From positions 60,880 through 124,879 of the forward strand of contig JAIXYN010000025.1 in the NCBI GenBank assembly GCA_027490195.1: a stretch of DNA of 64,000 nt, given 5' to 3'. Source of the DNA: Verrucomicrobiaceae bacterium. GTDB taxonomy: Bacteria > Verrucomicrobiota > Verrucomicrobiia > Verrucomicrobiales > Verrucomicrobiaceae. The stretch's first letter is position 1. The number at the start of each line of letters is the position of its first letter. Position numbers and translations under genes: made by a program. This document shows, one piece after another, positions 37,122-45,694 of the stretch. The notes below the pieces were generated by a model, which saw only the letters and a list, made by a program, of their open reading frames with translations, was not told the origin of the DNA and did not search any database.

Positions 37122-38408
37122 ATGCCTGCACCTGACGTCACTCCTGTTTCCCAACCGTTTGTGGACTGGCTGTTTCTCGACCTGAACAGTTACTTCGCCA
37201 GCGTGGAGCAACAACTGAACCCGGAACTGCGAGGCAAGCCGATCGCGGTGGTGCCGGTGGATACGGACGCGACGTGTGCGATCGCGGCCAGCCATGAAGC
37301 GAAGAAGTTCGGAATCAAGACGGGCACGAACATTGGCGAGGCAAGGCGGCGCTGCCCGGAACTGATCACCGTAATAGCAGGGCACGATGTGTATGTGGAG
37401 TTTCACCACAAGATCATTGAGGAGGTGGAGCGGCATTTCCCGGTGCACGTGATCTGCTCAATCGACGAGATGGCCTGCAAACTGGATGCACCGCGACGCC
37501 GACTGGATGCAGCGATGGATCTGGCCAGACGCATCAAGCAGGGATTGCGGGAGCGTGTGGGCGAGTGCATCACCTGCTCCGTCGGTCTGGCACCCAACCG
37601 ATTTCTGGCAAAAGTGGCCAGCGACATGCAGAAGCCGGATGGTCTGGTGGTGCTTCTACCGGAAGAAATGCCGGGACGGCTGCTGGAACTGGAGTTGAGT
37701 GATCTGTGCGGGATCGGCCGCCGCATGGAGCCACGCCTGCATGCCTGCGGCATTCGTACGATGGAGGATCTGTGGGCCGCGGATCGCGAGACCCTGCATA
37801 GGGCTTGGGGCGGGGTAGGTGGAGACCGGTTCTGGCATGGACTCCATGGCGGTGTGACTGAGGATGACGCACCCCCGGTGCATCGAACGATCGGGCATAG
37901 TCATGTCCTGGCCCCGGAACAGCGTACGCCACCGGCTGCAGGCATAGTAGCACGCAGGCTGTTGTTGAAGGCGGCGAGCCGGCTGCGCCGTATGAAGTAC
38001 CGCGCTAGGAATCTGCACCTGAGCGTGCGGACCGAGGACGGGCTGCGCTGTGAGACGCAGACGAAATTTGACGAGGGGTCCGACAGCATCGTGCTGGCCC
38101 GAGTGTTGGCGGAACTGTGGCAGCAGGTCATGAAGCAGGCGCGCTGGCAGCGGGTGAAGAAGGTGTCTGTGACGCTGTTTGGCCTGGTGGCCGAGACATG
38201 TCCGCAGCAGCTTGAACTTTTCGATTCCTCAAAGGAGTCGGTTCCAAGGGAGCAGCGCGAACAGCTCAGCCGAGTGATGGATAAAATAAATCAAAAGTTC
38301 GGCCGCGACTCCGTGGTGATTGGCTTCACCCCTGACACCGTCCGCACGTTTTCTGGTACCAAGATCGCCTTCACACGAATTCCTGACCGGGAAGAGTTCA
38401 AGGAGTAG
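37122..38408 (+). CDS. Y-family DNA polymerase (DinB/UmuC-like)
   Basis: The 428-residue translesion polymerase has FLDLNSYFASVEQQLNPELRGKPI (first catalytic Asp, steric-gate region), a fingers segment with AASHEAKKFGIKTG, and the catalytic VICSIDEMACKLD (Asp-Glu; Met replaces the usual Ala/Val). A helix-hairpin-helix thumb (DLCGIGRRMEPRLHACGI) and a little-finger domain follow. QQLELFD near residue 365 is a good beta-clamp-binding motif, placed as in UmuC rather than at the very C terminus as in DinB. The ATG at 37122 is chosen; a TTG at 37083 lies within the operator region. SOS regulation is suggested by the tandem dyads directly upstream. Confidence 0.87.
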   Translation: MPAPDVTPVSQPFVDWLFLDLNSYFASVEQQLNPELRGKPIAVVPVDTDATCAIAASHEAKKFGIKTGTNIGEARRRCPELITVIAGHDVYVEFHHKIIEEVERHFPVHVICSIDEMACKLDAPRRRLDAAMDLARRIKQGLRERVGECITCSVGLAPNRFLAKVASDMQKPDGLVVLLPEEMPGRLLELELSDLCGIGRRMEPRLHACGIRTMEDLWAADRETLHRAWGGVGGDRFWHGLHGGVTEDDAPPVHRTIGHSHVLAPEQRTPPAAGIVARRLLLKAASRLRRMKYRARNLHLSVRTEDGLRCETQTKFDEGSDSIVLARVLAELWQQVMKQARWQRVKKVSVTLFGLVAETCPQQLELFDSSKESVPREQREQLSRVMDKINQKFGRDSVVIGFTPDTVRTFSGTKIAFTRIPDREEFKE

Positions 38409-38434
38409 CCAGCTGAAGCAGGACCACAAAAAAA

Positions 38435-38460
38435 CCGTGGGAGACTGGCGGCTCCCACGG
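38435..38460 (-). terminator. Rho-independent terminator of the PEP-CTERM gene
   Basis: CCGTGGGAG (38435-38443) and CTCCCACGG (38452-38460) form a perfect 9-bp GC-rich stem with an 8-base loop. Seven A's at 38428-38434 give a T-run after the stem on the minus strand, directly downstream of the PEP-CTERM gene. It may also act on the polymerase gene from the other side. Confidence 0.85.
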
Positions 38461-38492
38461 CTGTTTGTGAATGGAATGAGATCAAAGGCCGA

Positions 38493-39317
38493 TCAATTGG
38501 CGGAGGGCAGGGTGCGATTGCGGCGGCGGGTGATGATCAGGCAACCGAGGCCGGCACTCAAAATCAGGAAGGCCGACCCTGGCTCTGGAATTGGGGCGCA
38601 TTCGCAGCCGCTCACAGAAACTAGGAAGTAGGGGACGCTATTCACGACCATTTGGTTGCCACCGCCATTTTGGAGGTCTGCGGCTAGAGTGAAGCCGGAA
38701 ACGTGGACATTGGGACCGACCAAAGCTCCCAGATTGAGCTTCCAAAGGTCCGTTTGGGCGATTGGATCGTTGCTGGTCAGCAGGCTCAGGGCATTGTCAG
38801 CAAGAATCTGCGCAGCCGAGAAGTTTCCGAGCAGAAAACCGCCGGTGCCGTAGATCGAGACGGTCGGGGCGACTCTGCCAGTGTTGAAGTCGGTCGAGCA
38901 TTCATTGAGGTTGAAGTCTCCCAAGGTGGCAGAGAGGCCATTGCTGCAGACCAAATGGTCAAAGGCGATGTTCAAGCCGGTGGAGGCCGCTTGGATGCCT
39001 GGTGCGCAGCCCGAATCGTAGAGACCGATGCCAAAATCGGTCAACTGGCCGTGGGCGTTCGTATATCGGACACCGAAGCCACCTTGGAACTCATAGTTCA
39101 CATTCGGGTTGGCTCCCACCGGAGTTCCTCCATCCAATGTCAGAGGCGTGAGGTTTTGCAGTGCAGTGATGCTGTAGTTTTGGCCAGCAGGAGTAAACGG
39201 CTGATTCAGTTCAATCGTGGAGGCGAAACCAAGGCTGGTTAAAGCAAGTAGCATGGCAGCAGCAGCAGCCGACATAGGTAGGCGTTGCAGCTGATGGGCA
39301 GAGGATGGTGTTTTCAT
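38493..39317 (-). CDS. PEP-CTERM sorting-domain protein
   Basis: The 274-residue exported protein ends with PIPEPGSAFLILSAGLGCLI followed by TRRRNR, the PEP-CTERM pattern: a Pro-Glu-Pro motif, a hydrophobic helix and a basic tail. Such proteins are cut and sorted by exosortase in bacteria that make exopolysaccharide. The N terminus has a signal peptide (SAAAAAMLLALTSLGFAS); the middle is beta-rich and of unknown function. The start is ATG 39317; a GTG at 39344 is the alternative. No exosortase gene is in the window. Confidence 0.83.
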   Translation of the reverse strand: MKTPSSAHQLQRLPMSAAAAAMLLALTSLGFASTIELNQPFTPAGQNYSITALQNLTPLTLDGGTPVGANPNVNYEFQGGFGVRYTNAHGQLTDFGIGLYDSGCAPGIQAASTGLNIAFDHLVCSNGLSATLGDFNLNECSTDFNTGRVAPTVSIYGTGGFLLGNFSAAQILADNALSLLTSNDPIAQTDLWKLNLGALVGPNVHVSGFTLAADLQNGGGNQMVVNSVPYFLVSVSGCECAPIPEPGSAFLILSAGLGCLIITRRRNRTLPSAN

Positions 39318-39724
39318 GATTGCAAACATTAGCAGATGTGACACTCACATTAGATTCGCTGAACTTAGATGAACAACGGAGGATAAAATATAATTGGAAC
39401 AATTCTCTGTAAAGCGTTTCAATTATGAAAAATACATTTAATTATGCTTAAATGATTGCAGAGATGAATGGAATGATAGCAATTTTGCGAACCATTTACA
39501 ATATTTTACTCAGTTATGTCAGTTGTGACTAAATAGTGACAACTCCGAGTGATGGCATGTGCAGGCGGCCTCACTAACGGTGGCTCGCTGATCGCTGAAT
39601 GTGACGATTGAAGCGACCATTCTGCCCCATTCTGATACAAAGGAGGTCTGAACACAGGGCCATTCTGCGACAGAAAAGGGAATTTTGAGGTCGCTGGTGG
39701 CTGCGACCCGCAGGTCTCCAGGGG
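39318..39724. other. AT-rich intergenic region with a 24-bp dyad and CCATTCTG repeats
   Basis: About 407 bases hold no gene I can support. The part 39340-39540 is clearly AT-richer than its surroundings. A near-perfect dyad covers 39521-39544 (AGTTGTGACTA, two bases, TAGTGACAACT; one mismatch in 11 bp). Three copies of CCATTCTG lie at 39617-39624, 39627-39634 and 39660-39667. The region should contain the promoter of the PEP-CTERM gene and any terminator of the TonB-dependent receptor; I see no T-run hairpin for the latter. Confidence 0.5.
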
Positions 39725-41830
39725 TCAGAAGCGGTAGGTCACCGATAAACGAAACATGCGCGGTTCGATTGGGTGCGCGTGCACGCCATCGACAGGGGCA
39801 GCATCACTTTGAAGCTGGGAGGCATAGTAGTACGCCACATCGTAGTCGCTGCGGTTGAGCAGATTCAGGCAGTCCATGGCGATCTCCCAATTATTCTTGC
39901 GATAGCCGAGGCGGGCATTGACCTGCAACGATTCGCGCGTCTTGACGTCCACGACTGAATCCAAGGGACGTGGTGCGAAGTAGCGGGCACGCAACGAGCC
40001 GAAGAAGCCCTGCGCGCCTCCGAGCGAGATGCCGCCGTTAAACGTGTAGGGAATGGAGTTGGGGATCTTTTGATTGGGTGTATCGGTGTTGACCAGATGC
40101 GCGTCGGTCAAAGTGGCCTCGATATCGACCATGACCCAATCCTCGGGGCGCCAGTAGCTGGAAAGTTCGATGCCCTGGCGCATCGAGGCAGGTCCCGGCT
40201 CGGTGGTGCCGGCATCACCTATGTAGATCAGCTCCGAATCGCTGTGCAGCATCCAAAAGGAGAGCGTGTTCACCAGCTTGGGAATGGACTCATTGCGAAT
40301 GCCGATTTCGGCGCCGTGGGTGCGCACGAGCGGACTGACCCGGTCTGACGGGCCGCCAGTGTTAGGATCGGTGGTGATGTTCACGCCGCGTGCGTCATTG
40401 CTATGGAAGCCCATGCCGGCGTTTGCATAGAACTCTGTCTTGGCCCAGGGGCCGAAAACCATGCTGAGCTTCGGAGTGACGATTCCCTTGGTGAGTGCCC
40501 CGGCATTCTCCGGGAGGTTGCTCTTCTCCACATTGAATTGAAACAAGTCACCCCGCAGACCGGGGATAATGCGCAGCCAGCTAACGGGCTTGAGCTCAGC
40601 CTCAGCGTAGAGGCCGTAGGTTGACTGGGTGATGTCATCCTGCCGCACGGTGTTCCAGCGCTGACGCTGAGAGGTGTTGTACAAGCCGAGGCCGGTGATG
40701 ATGTCGGTGCGCAGCTGCATGCCGAGTGTGAAACGCTGCTCCTGGCCCAGGGCATCAAAATGCCAGTCACGTGCGAGTTCGCCGCCGAGAAACCAGCGAT
40801 GGTCCTTTTGCTCGAACTGGTCCCCCAAGGTGTCGCCACGTGCGAAGCTGTCCATGTAGAAGGTGAAATTGGAAAACAGATCGAGGTCGTAAAATCCCGC
40901 ATAGGCATTGGCGCGCGTGGTGGTGCGGCCTTCATTGCGCACCCAGTCGAACGACAGGCTGTAGCGCTGTGAATTGCCACCGTCGGTGGGATCGAGGTTT
41001 CCATAACGACCGATGAGACCACTTTCGACAGCGCGCTGCGGCACCTGATCGGTGGACTTCCATTTGCCGTGATAGCCCATGAAGGTCAGATTGATCTTGT
41101 CCGTGGCATCCTCCCAGTGCCAGCGCATAAAACCGTTCAATCGAGTGGCCTCTGAGTGCATGTCCCAGGGGCCGTTGTAGAACTGGTGCTCCAAGGCCAC
41201 GGTGAGCTGTCCGGCACCCGCCTGGATCGTATCTGCGACCAATGTGCGCGAATAATCATATTCGCCCCAGGTGGTGGAGACGATGCCCTGAGGCAACGCG
41301 TCCAGCAGCTTGAAGCGCGCTGCCCCTGTGGAGCTGAGATCACCATGCTGCGCGTAGTAGGTGCCCTTCCAGTATTCGAGCTGCCCGACCAGTTCCGGGA
41401 TGATGAAGTTCGTATCTGCATAGCCCTGGCCGTGCGCGTGGTTGCGTAGGTTCACCGGCATGCCATCAACATAGATCGCGAAGTCGGTGCCGTGATCGAG
41501 GTTCGTGCCGCGCAGGTAGTACTGGTTCGCTTTGCCATCACCGCTGTGCTGGGTGGCGATGAAGCCCGGGATGCTCTCCAGCAGTTCACCCCGGCGGGAG
41601 AAGGGACGCGCCAGTAGTTCTTGGGAGCTGGTTTGACCTTTCGAGGCCGAGGTGGCGATGCCGATGAGGCTCTCAGCCTTGCCCTCAATGACGATTTCGG
41701 GCATTTCGAGCGTCAGCTCCTCAGCCAGCGAGCCCTCTGCATCGGGTTCCTTTACGGCGGGCTGGGCATGGCTCAGCATCGGCACCATGGCGAGGCTGAA
41801 GAAAACTCTGGATAGGCGGAATGCTGACAT
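39725..41830 (-). CDS. TonB-dependent outer-membrane receptor
   Basis: The 701-residue protein has a signal peptide (MSAFRLSRVFFSLAMVPMLSHAQ) and a plug domain (about 50-170; ELLESIPGFIATQHSGDGKANQYYLRGTNLDHGTDFAIYVDGMPV split across the typical plug strands). A long beta-barrel ends in LSVTYRF with the terminal Phe. TonB-dependent receptors import siderophores, vitamin B12, metals or glycans; the substrate is not evident and no TonB genes are near. The start at 41830 is chosen over one at 42022, which would cover the promoter region and the divergent regulator. It is divergent from a two-component system. Confidence 0.87.
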   Translation of the reverse strand: MSAFRLSRVFFSLAMVPMLSHAQPAVKEPDAEGSLAEELTLEMPEIVIEGKAESLIGIATSASKGQTSSQELLARPFSRRGELLESIPGFIATQHSGDGKANQYYLRGTNLDHGTDFAIYVDGMPVNLRNHAHGQGYADTNFIIPELVGQLEYWKGTYYAQHGDLSSTGAARFKLLDALPQGIVSTTWGEYDYSRTLVADTIQAGAGQLTVALEHQFYNGPWDMHSEATRLNGFMRWHWEDATDKINLTFMGYHGKWKSTDQVPQRAVESGLIGRYGNLDPTDGGNSQRYSLSFDWVRNEGRTTTRANAYAGFYDLDLFSNFTFYMDSFARGDTLGDQFEQKDHRWFLGGELARDWHFDALGQEQRFTLGMQLRTDIITGLGLYNTSQRQRWNTVRQDDITQSTYGLYAEAELKPVSWLRIIPGLRGDLFQFNVEKSNLPENAGALTKGIVTPKLSMVFGPWAKTEFYANAGMGFHSNDARGVNITTDPNTGGPSDRVSPLVRTHGAEIGIRNESIPKLVNTLSFWMLHSDSELIYIGDAGTTEPGPASMRQGIELSSYWRPEDWVMVDIEATLTDAHLVNTDTPNQKIPNSIPYTFNGGISLGGAQGFFGSLRARYFAPRPLDSVVDVKTRESLQVNARLGYRKNNWEIAMDCLNLLNRSDYDVAYYYASQLQSDAAPVDGVHAHPIEPRMFRLSVTYRF

Positions 41831-41940
41831 GACTTGCGAGGAAGGAATTTCTAAGACGACCCGCCGCTGGTGTTCCCACAAAACGACCGAAGTTTTTGCT
41901 CTTTGCCGCACGCCGCTGGCCACGCTATGGTGGCATCTAC

Positions 41941-42582
41941 ATGCCTGCAAAAATAACCCGCATTCTTCTTGCTGATGACCATGCCGTGGTCCGCAACGGC
42001 TTCCGCATGATCCTTGCTGCACAGTGGGACATGGAGGTCGTGGGCGAGGCTGCCAATGGACGGGAGGCGGTGGAAAAAGCCATCAATCTGCAGCCGGACG
42101 TCGTGGTCTTGGATGTGACGATGCCCGAGCTCAACGGCATCGAGGCTGCGCGGCAGATCACCAAGGCAATGCCCAAGGCGCGCATCCTGGCGCTCTCCAT
42201 GCAGAAAGACTCCGTCTATGTGCGTGAAATGCTGCGTGCAGGAGCCCATGGCTATTTGCTGAAGGACAGCAATGAAAGCGATCTGCTCTCGGCAGTGCGG
42301 GCAGTCGCCAACGGCAAGGGGTTTCTCAGCCCGGAGGTCAGCGATGCGGTGCTGGACGATTATCGCAAGCATGTCACCAACCCGATCGACCTGCTGTCGC
42401 CACGGGAACGGGAGGTGCTGCAGATGATTTCAGAGAGCAAGACCAACAAGGAAATCGCCTCGGTGCTGAACCTGAGTGTTTACACCGTGGAGGCACACCG
42501 GGGGCGCATCATGGAGAAGCTCAATCTGCATTCCATCGGCGAACTGGTGCGCTTTTCGATCCGCAACGGGCTGATTGACTGA
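41941..42582 (+). CDS. NarL/FixJ-family response regulator
   Basis: The 213-residue regulator has a receiver domain with acidic pocket ADD (residues 11-13), phospho-acceptor Asp58 in VVVLDVTMPELNG and the conserved Lys in GYLLKDSNESDL. A LuxR-type helix-turn-helix follows (LSPREREVLQMISESKTNKEIASVLNLS). It lies 7 bases before the histidine kinase gene and is divergent from the TonB-dependent receptor (110 bases between starts), so the receptor is a plausible target. The ATG at 41941 is chosen; a start at 41896 would run into the promoter. Confidence 0.92.
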   Translation: MPAKITRILLADDHAVVRNGFRMILAAQWDMEVVGEAANGREAVEKAINLQPDVVVLDVTMPELNGIEAARQITKAMPKARILALSMQKDSVYVREMLRAGAHGYLLKDSNESDLLSAVRAVANGKGFLSPEVSDAVLDDYRKHVTNPIDLLSPREREVLQMISESKTNKEIASVLNLSVYTVEAHRGRIMEKLNLHSIGELVRFSIRNGLID

Positions 42583-42589
42583 TCTTGCC

Positions 42590-43900
42590 ATGTCATTCAC
42601 CTTTCTGCGGATCACTGAACGCTTTGTGCTGCGTGTGCTCGCGCTTGGTTTCCTGCTGGTGATGGTGTTGCTGGGAACGGCGGGCCTCATCGCCGTACGC
42701 CAGAGCCAGGGTATTCGACACGGGGTGGAGCAGATGGCGCGGGACCAGTTTTTCATCGCCCGGCTGCGGCAGGATGTGCAGTCGGAGGAAAACACCATGA
42801 TGGGGGTACTGCATCAGTTCGCCCAGTTTGAGCTGAAACGCGATGATCTGGCGAAGCTGCTGCAGGAGCTGGATGAAAGTGACCGCCAAATTTCACGACT
42901 GGGGCCGGAAGTAAGGTCCATGGCGGATGCAGAGCTGTGGGTGGAACTCGACAAGGGCGTCAAGGCCTTTACCGAGGAATCACACCGGCTGCTCGAGAGC
43001 CGTGAACCGGTGCAGCGGGATAAGCTGGAAATCCTCTTTCTGCATCACGGACGGGTCGTCGAACTGGTCAATCAACTCATCAAAAGCAGTTCGGAGCATC
43101 TGACCAAAACTGAACACCAGCTGGAGCAGCAATCGCAGGATCTCAGTGATGACTCCACCCTGCTGCTGGGGTCCAGCACAGTCCTGGCCGCAATTTGCGC
43201 CATGCTGACCATTGCTTTTGCCCGCAAGAGCATCCAGCGCATCCGCTGGCAGTCCGAGGAGTTGAGCCGTGTGTCCTGGCACATGCTGCAGACTCAGGAA
43301 CAGGCCGCACGACGCTTCTCCCATGAACTGCACGATGAACTGGGCCAGTCGCTGGCCGCCGTGCGTTCCAATCTGACCAAGGGGTCCACCCATGATCTGG
43401 ACTCTCTGCGCGCGGACTGCCTGCATCTGGTGGATGAATCCATTGCCAACGTACGTGAGCTCTCGCATCTGCTGCGGCCCGTCATTCTGGATGATTTTGG
43501 CTTGGATGCCGGCCTGCGCTGGCTGGCGGAAAAGTTCGGTCAACGTACGCGCCTAAAGGTGGAATACGTTTCTGACTTCACGGGGCGGCTGGCAGATGAA
43601 ACGGAAACGCATCTGTTCCGCATCGCCCAGGAGGCATTCACCAACATCGCCCGGCATTCGGAAGCCACGGTGGTGAAAATCAGCCTGGCACATCGGGATC
43701 AAAATATCCTGCTCACCATTGAGGACAATGGCAAAGGCCTGCCCAATCACAGCGGCGACATAATTCACAGCCCCAGCCTCGGAATGGTGGGCATGCGCGC
43801 GCGGGCACGGCAGTCCGGCGGCGAACTGACGGCCGTCAGCGTGTTGCCACAGGGGCTTCGCATTGAGGTTGTGATTCCGCTGCAGGTGCCCACGGCCTGA
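42590..43900 (+). CDS. Sensor histidine kinase (HisKA_3/NarX-like)
   Basis: The 436-residue kinase has two TM helices (about 10-35 and 185-205) flanking a mainly helical periplasmic four-helix-bundle-type sensor of about 150 residues. A HisKA_3 dimerisation box follows, with His248 in SHELHDELGQSLAAV, and a HATPase domain (EAFTNIARHSEAT, IEDNGKGLP, GMVGMRARARQSGG). It should phosphorylate the regulator encoded just upstream. The signal is unknown; the sensor resembles the ligand-binding bundles of chemoreceptors and NarX. ATG 42590 is chosen over a TTG at 42575. Confidence 0.9.
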   Translation: MSFTFLRITERFVLRVLALGFLLVMVLLGTAGLIAVRQSQGIRHGVEQMARDQFFIARLRQDVQSEENTMMGVLHQFAQFELKRDDLAKLLQELDESDRQISRLGPEVRSMADAELWVELDKGVKAFTEESHRLLESREPVQRDKLEILFLHHGRVVELVNQLIKSSSEHLTKTEHQLEQQSQDLSDDSTLLLGSSTVLAAICAMLTIAFARKSIQRIRWQSEELSRVSWHMLQTQEQAARRFSHELHDELGQSLAAVRSNLTKGSTHDLDSLRADCLHLVDESIANVRELSHLLRPVILDDFGLDAGLRWLAEKFGQRTRLKVEYVSDFTGRLADETETHLFRIAQEAFTNIARHSEATVVKISLAHRDQNILLTIEDNGKGLPNHSGDIIHSPSLGMVGMRARARQSGGELTAVSVLPQGLRIEVVIPLQVPTA

Positions 43901-43905
43901 CTAGG

Positions 43906-43929
43906 AGAGCGGGACCATCCCGCTCTTTT
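43906..43929 (+). terminator. Rho-independent terminator after the two-component pair
   Basis: AGAGCGGGA (43906-43914), loop CCA and TCCCGCTCT (43918-43926) form a perfect 9-bp stem ending in a run of four T's (43926-43929), six bases after the kinase stop codon. Confidence 0.85.
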
Positions 43930-43947
43930 GCTCTGCCCCCAAAGAAT

Positions 43948-45573
43948 CTATTTCAAACGGTTTGACGGGCGGTACCGTGCTGCCTGCGGATGGGAGGAAA
44001 CAGGAATGTGGTCTTCGAGTCCAGCGATGATGAGTTCGCGATTTTCAATCTTCCAGTCCTGCACCATTTCCTCGAGTTTCTTGATGACCGTATGATCGAC
44101 CAGATGGGTGCCTGAGAGGTCAACTTTTACCCTGGTATGGTCATTGAGTGAGAGAAGATGTTTGCGGAGGCCAAGCCAGTTGCTGAAAATGGCTGCTTGT
44201 TTCACGTGCATGATGGGGTGGTCCCCATCTTTCATGATCTCGGCATGTGAAATGAAGAGGTTGCTCAAGGGCGTGCCGCTGATGACATGCTGCAAAAGTT
44301 TGACGGCGATGCCCGCTGCAATGCCAATGAGCAGATCGGTGGCAAGGGTTACAATCAAAGTGACGACGAAAACAATCAGCTGACCCTTGCCCACCTCCCA
44401 CATGTGACGGAATCCTTGTGGGGATGCGAGATTATAGCCGGTGAAAACGAGCATGCCTGCCAGCGCAGCGAGCGGTATGTTGTTCAGCAGCCAGGGCACA
44501 GTGGCCACGAGAAAGAGCAGGAAGGTTCCATGCCAGAAGTTAGCCCAGCGGGTGCGGGCGCCATTGTTGCGGTTGGCGGAGGAGCGGACGATTTCTGAAA
44601 TCATCGGCAGGCCGCCGATGAAGGAGGCTAGAGTGTTCGCGATGCCAACGGCAACCAGATCGCGGTTCAGATTCGTGCGGCGCTTCCAGGGGTCAAGCAG
44701 ATCGACGGCCTTGGCGCTCAGTAGTGACTCCAGACTTCCGATGAGGCAGAACATGACGATCCATTTGATGCTGGCAACGGATGTGATGGCGGAAAAATCC
44801 GGGTATTTGATACCATCCAGAATGTTGAGCGGCAGGTTGACCAGCTTGTCCGGACCCACTTCAAAGGAGTGGCTTTGAAACTGGTAGATGTGTTTCTGGC
44901 CAATGTCGAAAAAGAAGGAAAGTGGCACAGCGACCAGGAGGACAATCAGCGGTCCTGGGACGGCCTGAACCAATTTGTTTTTGATCAACGTTCGTCCGAA
45001 CAAAATCACCAGAGCGATGCCACCGATCAGGGCAATCGCAGGATTCATGTGAATGAGGCTGTTTGGAATTTCTGCGAGCAATTCCAGCGGCTCTTTCGCA
45101 TGAACAGCAACACCCAGTGCAACGTGAATCTGCTTCGAAATGATGATGACTCCGATGGCAGCGAGCATGCCATGCACCGCCGCCACAGGGAAAAATTCGC
45201 CCAGGGTTCCGAGCTTGAAAGAGCCCAAGATGATTTGAAGGCACCCCGAAACAACGCCGACCGCCAGCGCCTTTTCATAGCCAAGCTCACTGACCGTGCC
45301 CAGCACAATGGCGATCATGCCAGCCGCAGGCCCCTTGATGGTCAGCTCTGAGTTACTCAGGAAGGGGGTGAGCATGCCGCCGATCACGGCTGTAAAAATC
45401 CCCGCGATGGCTGGGCAGCCGCTGGCTTTGGCAATTCCAAGGCACAGTGGAAGCGCAATTAAGAAGACCAGAAAACCAGAGACGATGTCTTTGCTGAAAT
45501 AAGCTTTGAAGCCGGCGAAGTTGCCGACTGGCACGGGGCCTTCGGGTTTGGATGCGGTATTGGGTGAGACCAT
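43948..45573 (-). CDS. SulP-family anion transporter with STAS domain
   Basis: The 541-residue membrane protein has the SulP core: an N-terminal [20 protein letters not shown] segment, [17 protein letters not shown], and about 12-14 hydrophobic segments to about residue 420. A C-terminal STAS domain follows (about 440-525; [23 protein letters not shown]). SulP proteins carry sulfate, bicarbonate or carboxylates. Its position beside an outer-membrane porin and a DabA/antiporter module makes bicarbonate an attractive substrate, but sequence alone does not fix it. It is on the same strand as the porin gene, 121 bases downstream of its stop. Confidence 0.87.
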   Translation of the reverse strand: MVSPNTASKPEGPVPVGNFAGFKAYFSKDIVSGFLVFLIALPLCLGIAKASGCPAIAGIFTAVIGGMLTPFLSNSELTIKGPAAGMIAIVLGTVSELGYEKALAVGVVSGCLQIILGSFKLGTLGEFFPVAAVHGMLAAIGVIIISKQIHVALGVAVHAKEPLELLAEIPNSLIHMNPAIALIGGIALVILFGRTLIKNKLVQAVPGPLIVLLVAVPLSFFFDIGQKHIYQFQSHSFEVGPDKLVNLPLNILDGIKYPDFSAITSVASIKWIVMFCLIGSLESLLSAKAVDLLDPWKRRTNLNRDLVAVGIANTLASFIGGLPMISEIVRSSANRNNGARTRWANFWHGTFLLFLVATVPWLLNNIPLAALAGMLVFTGYNLASPQGFRHMWEVGKGQLIVFVVTLIVTLATDLLIGIAAGIAVKLLQHVISGTPLSNLFISHAEIMKDGDHPIMHVKQAAIFSNWLGLRKHLLSLNDHTRVKVDLSGTHLVDHTVIKKLEEMVQDWKIENRELIIAGLEDHIPVSSHPQAARYRPSNRLK

Positions 45574-45694
45574 AAGGGCGTTTGGATTACTGAAGTTAAT
45601 GGATGCAGTGCGTCTTCATGCCACCGGTTTTCAAAAGATGTTTCCTTTTGAGGGGGGGAACGGTGAAGGCTGGCAGGATTAAGTCTGGTTGGAA

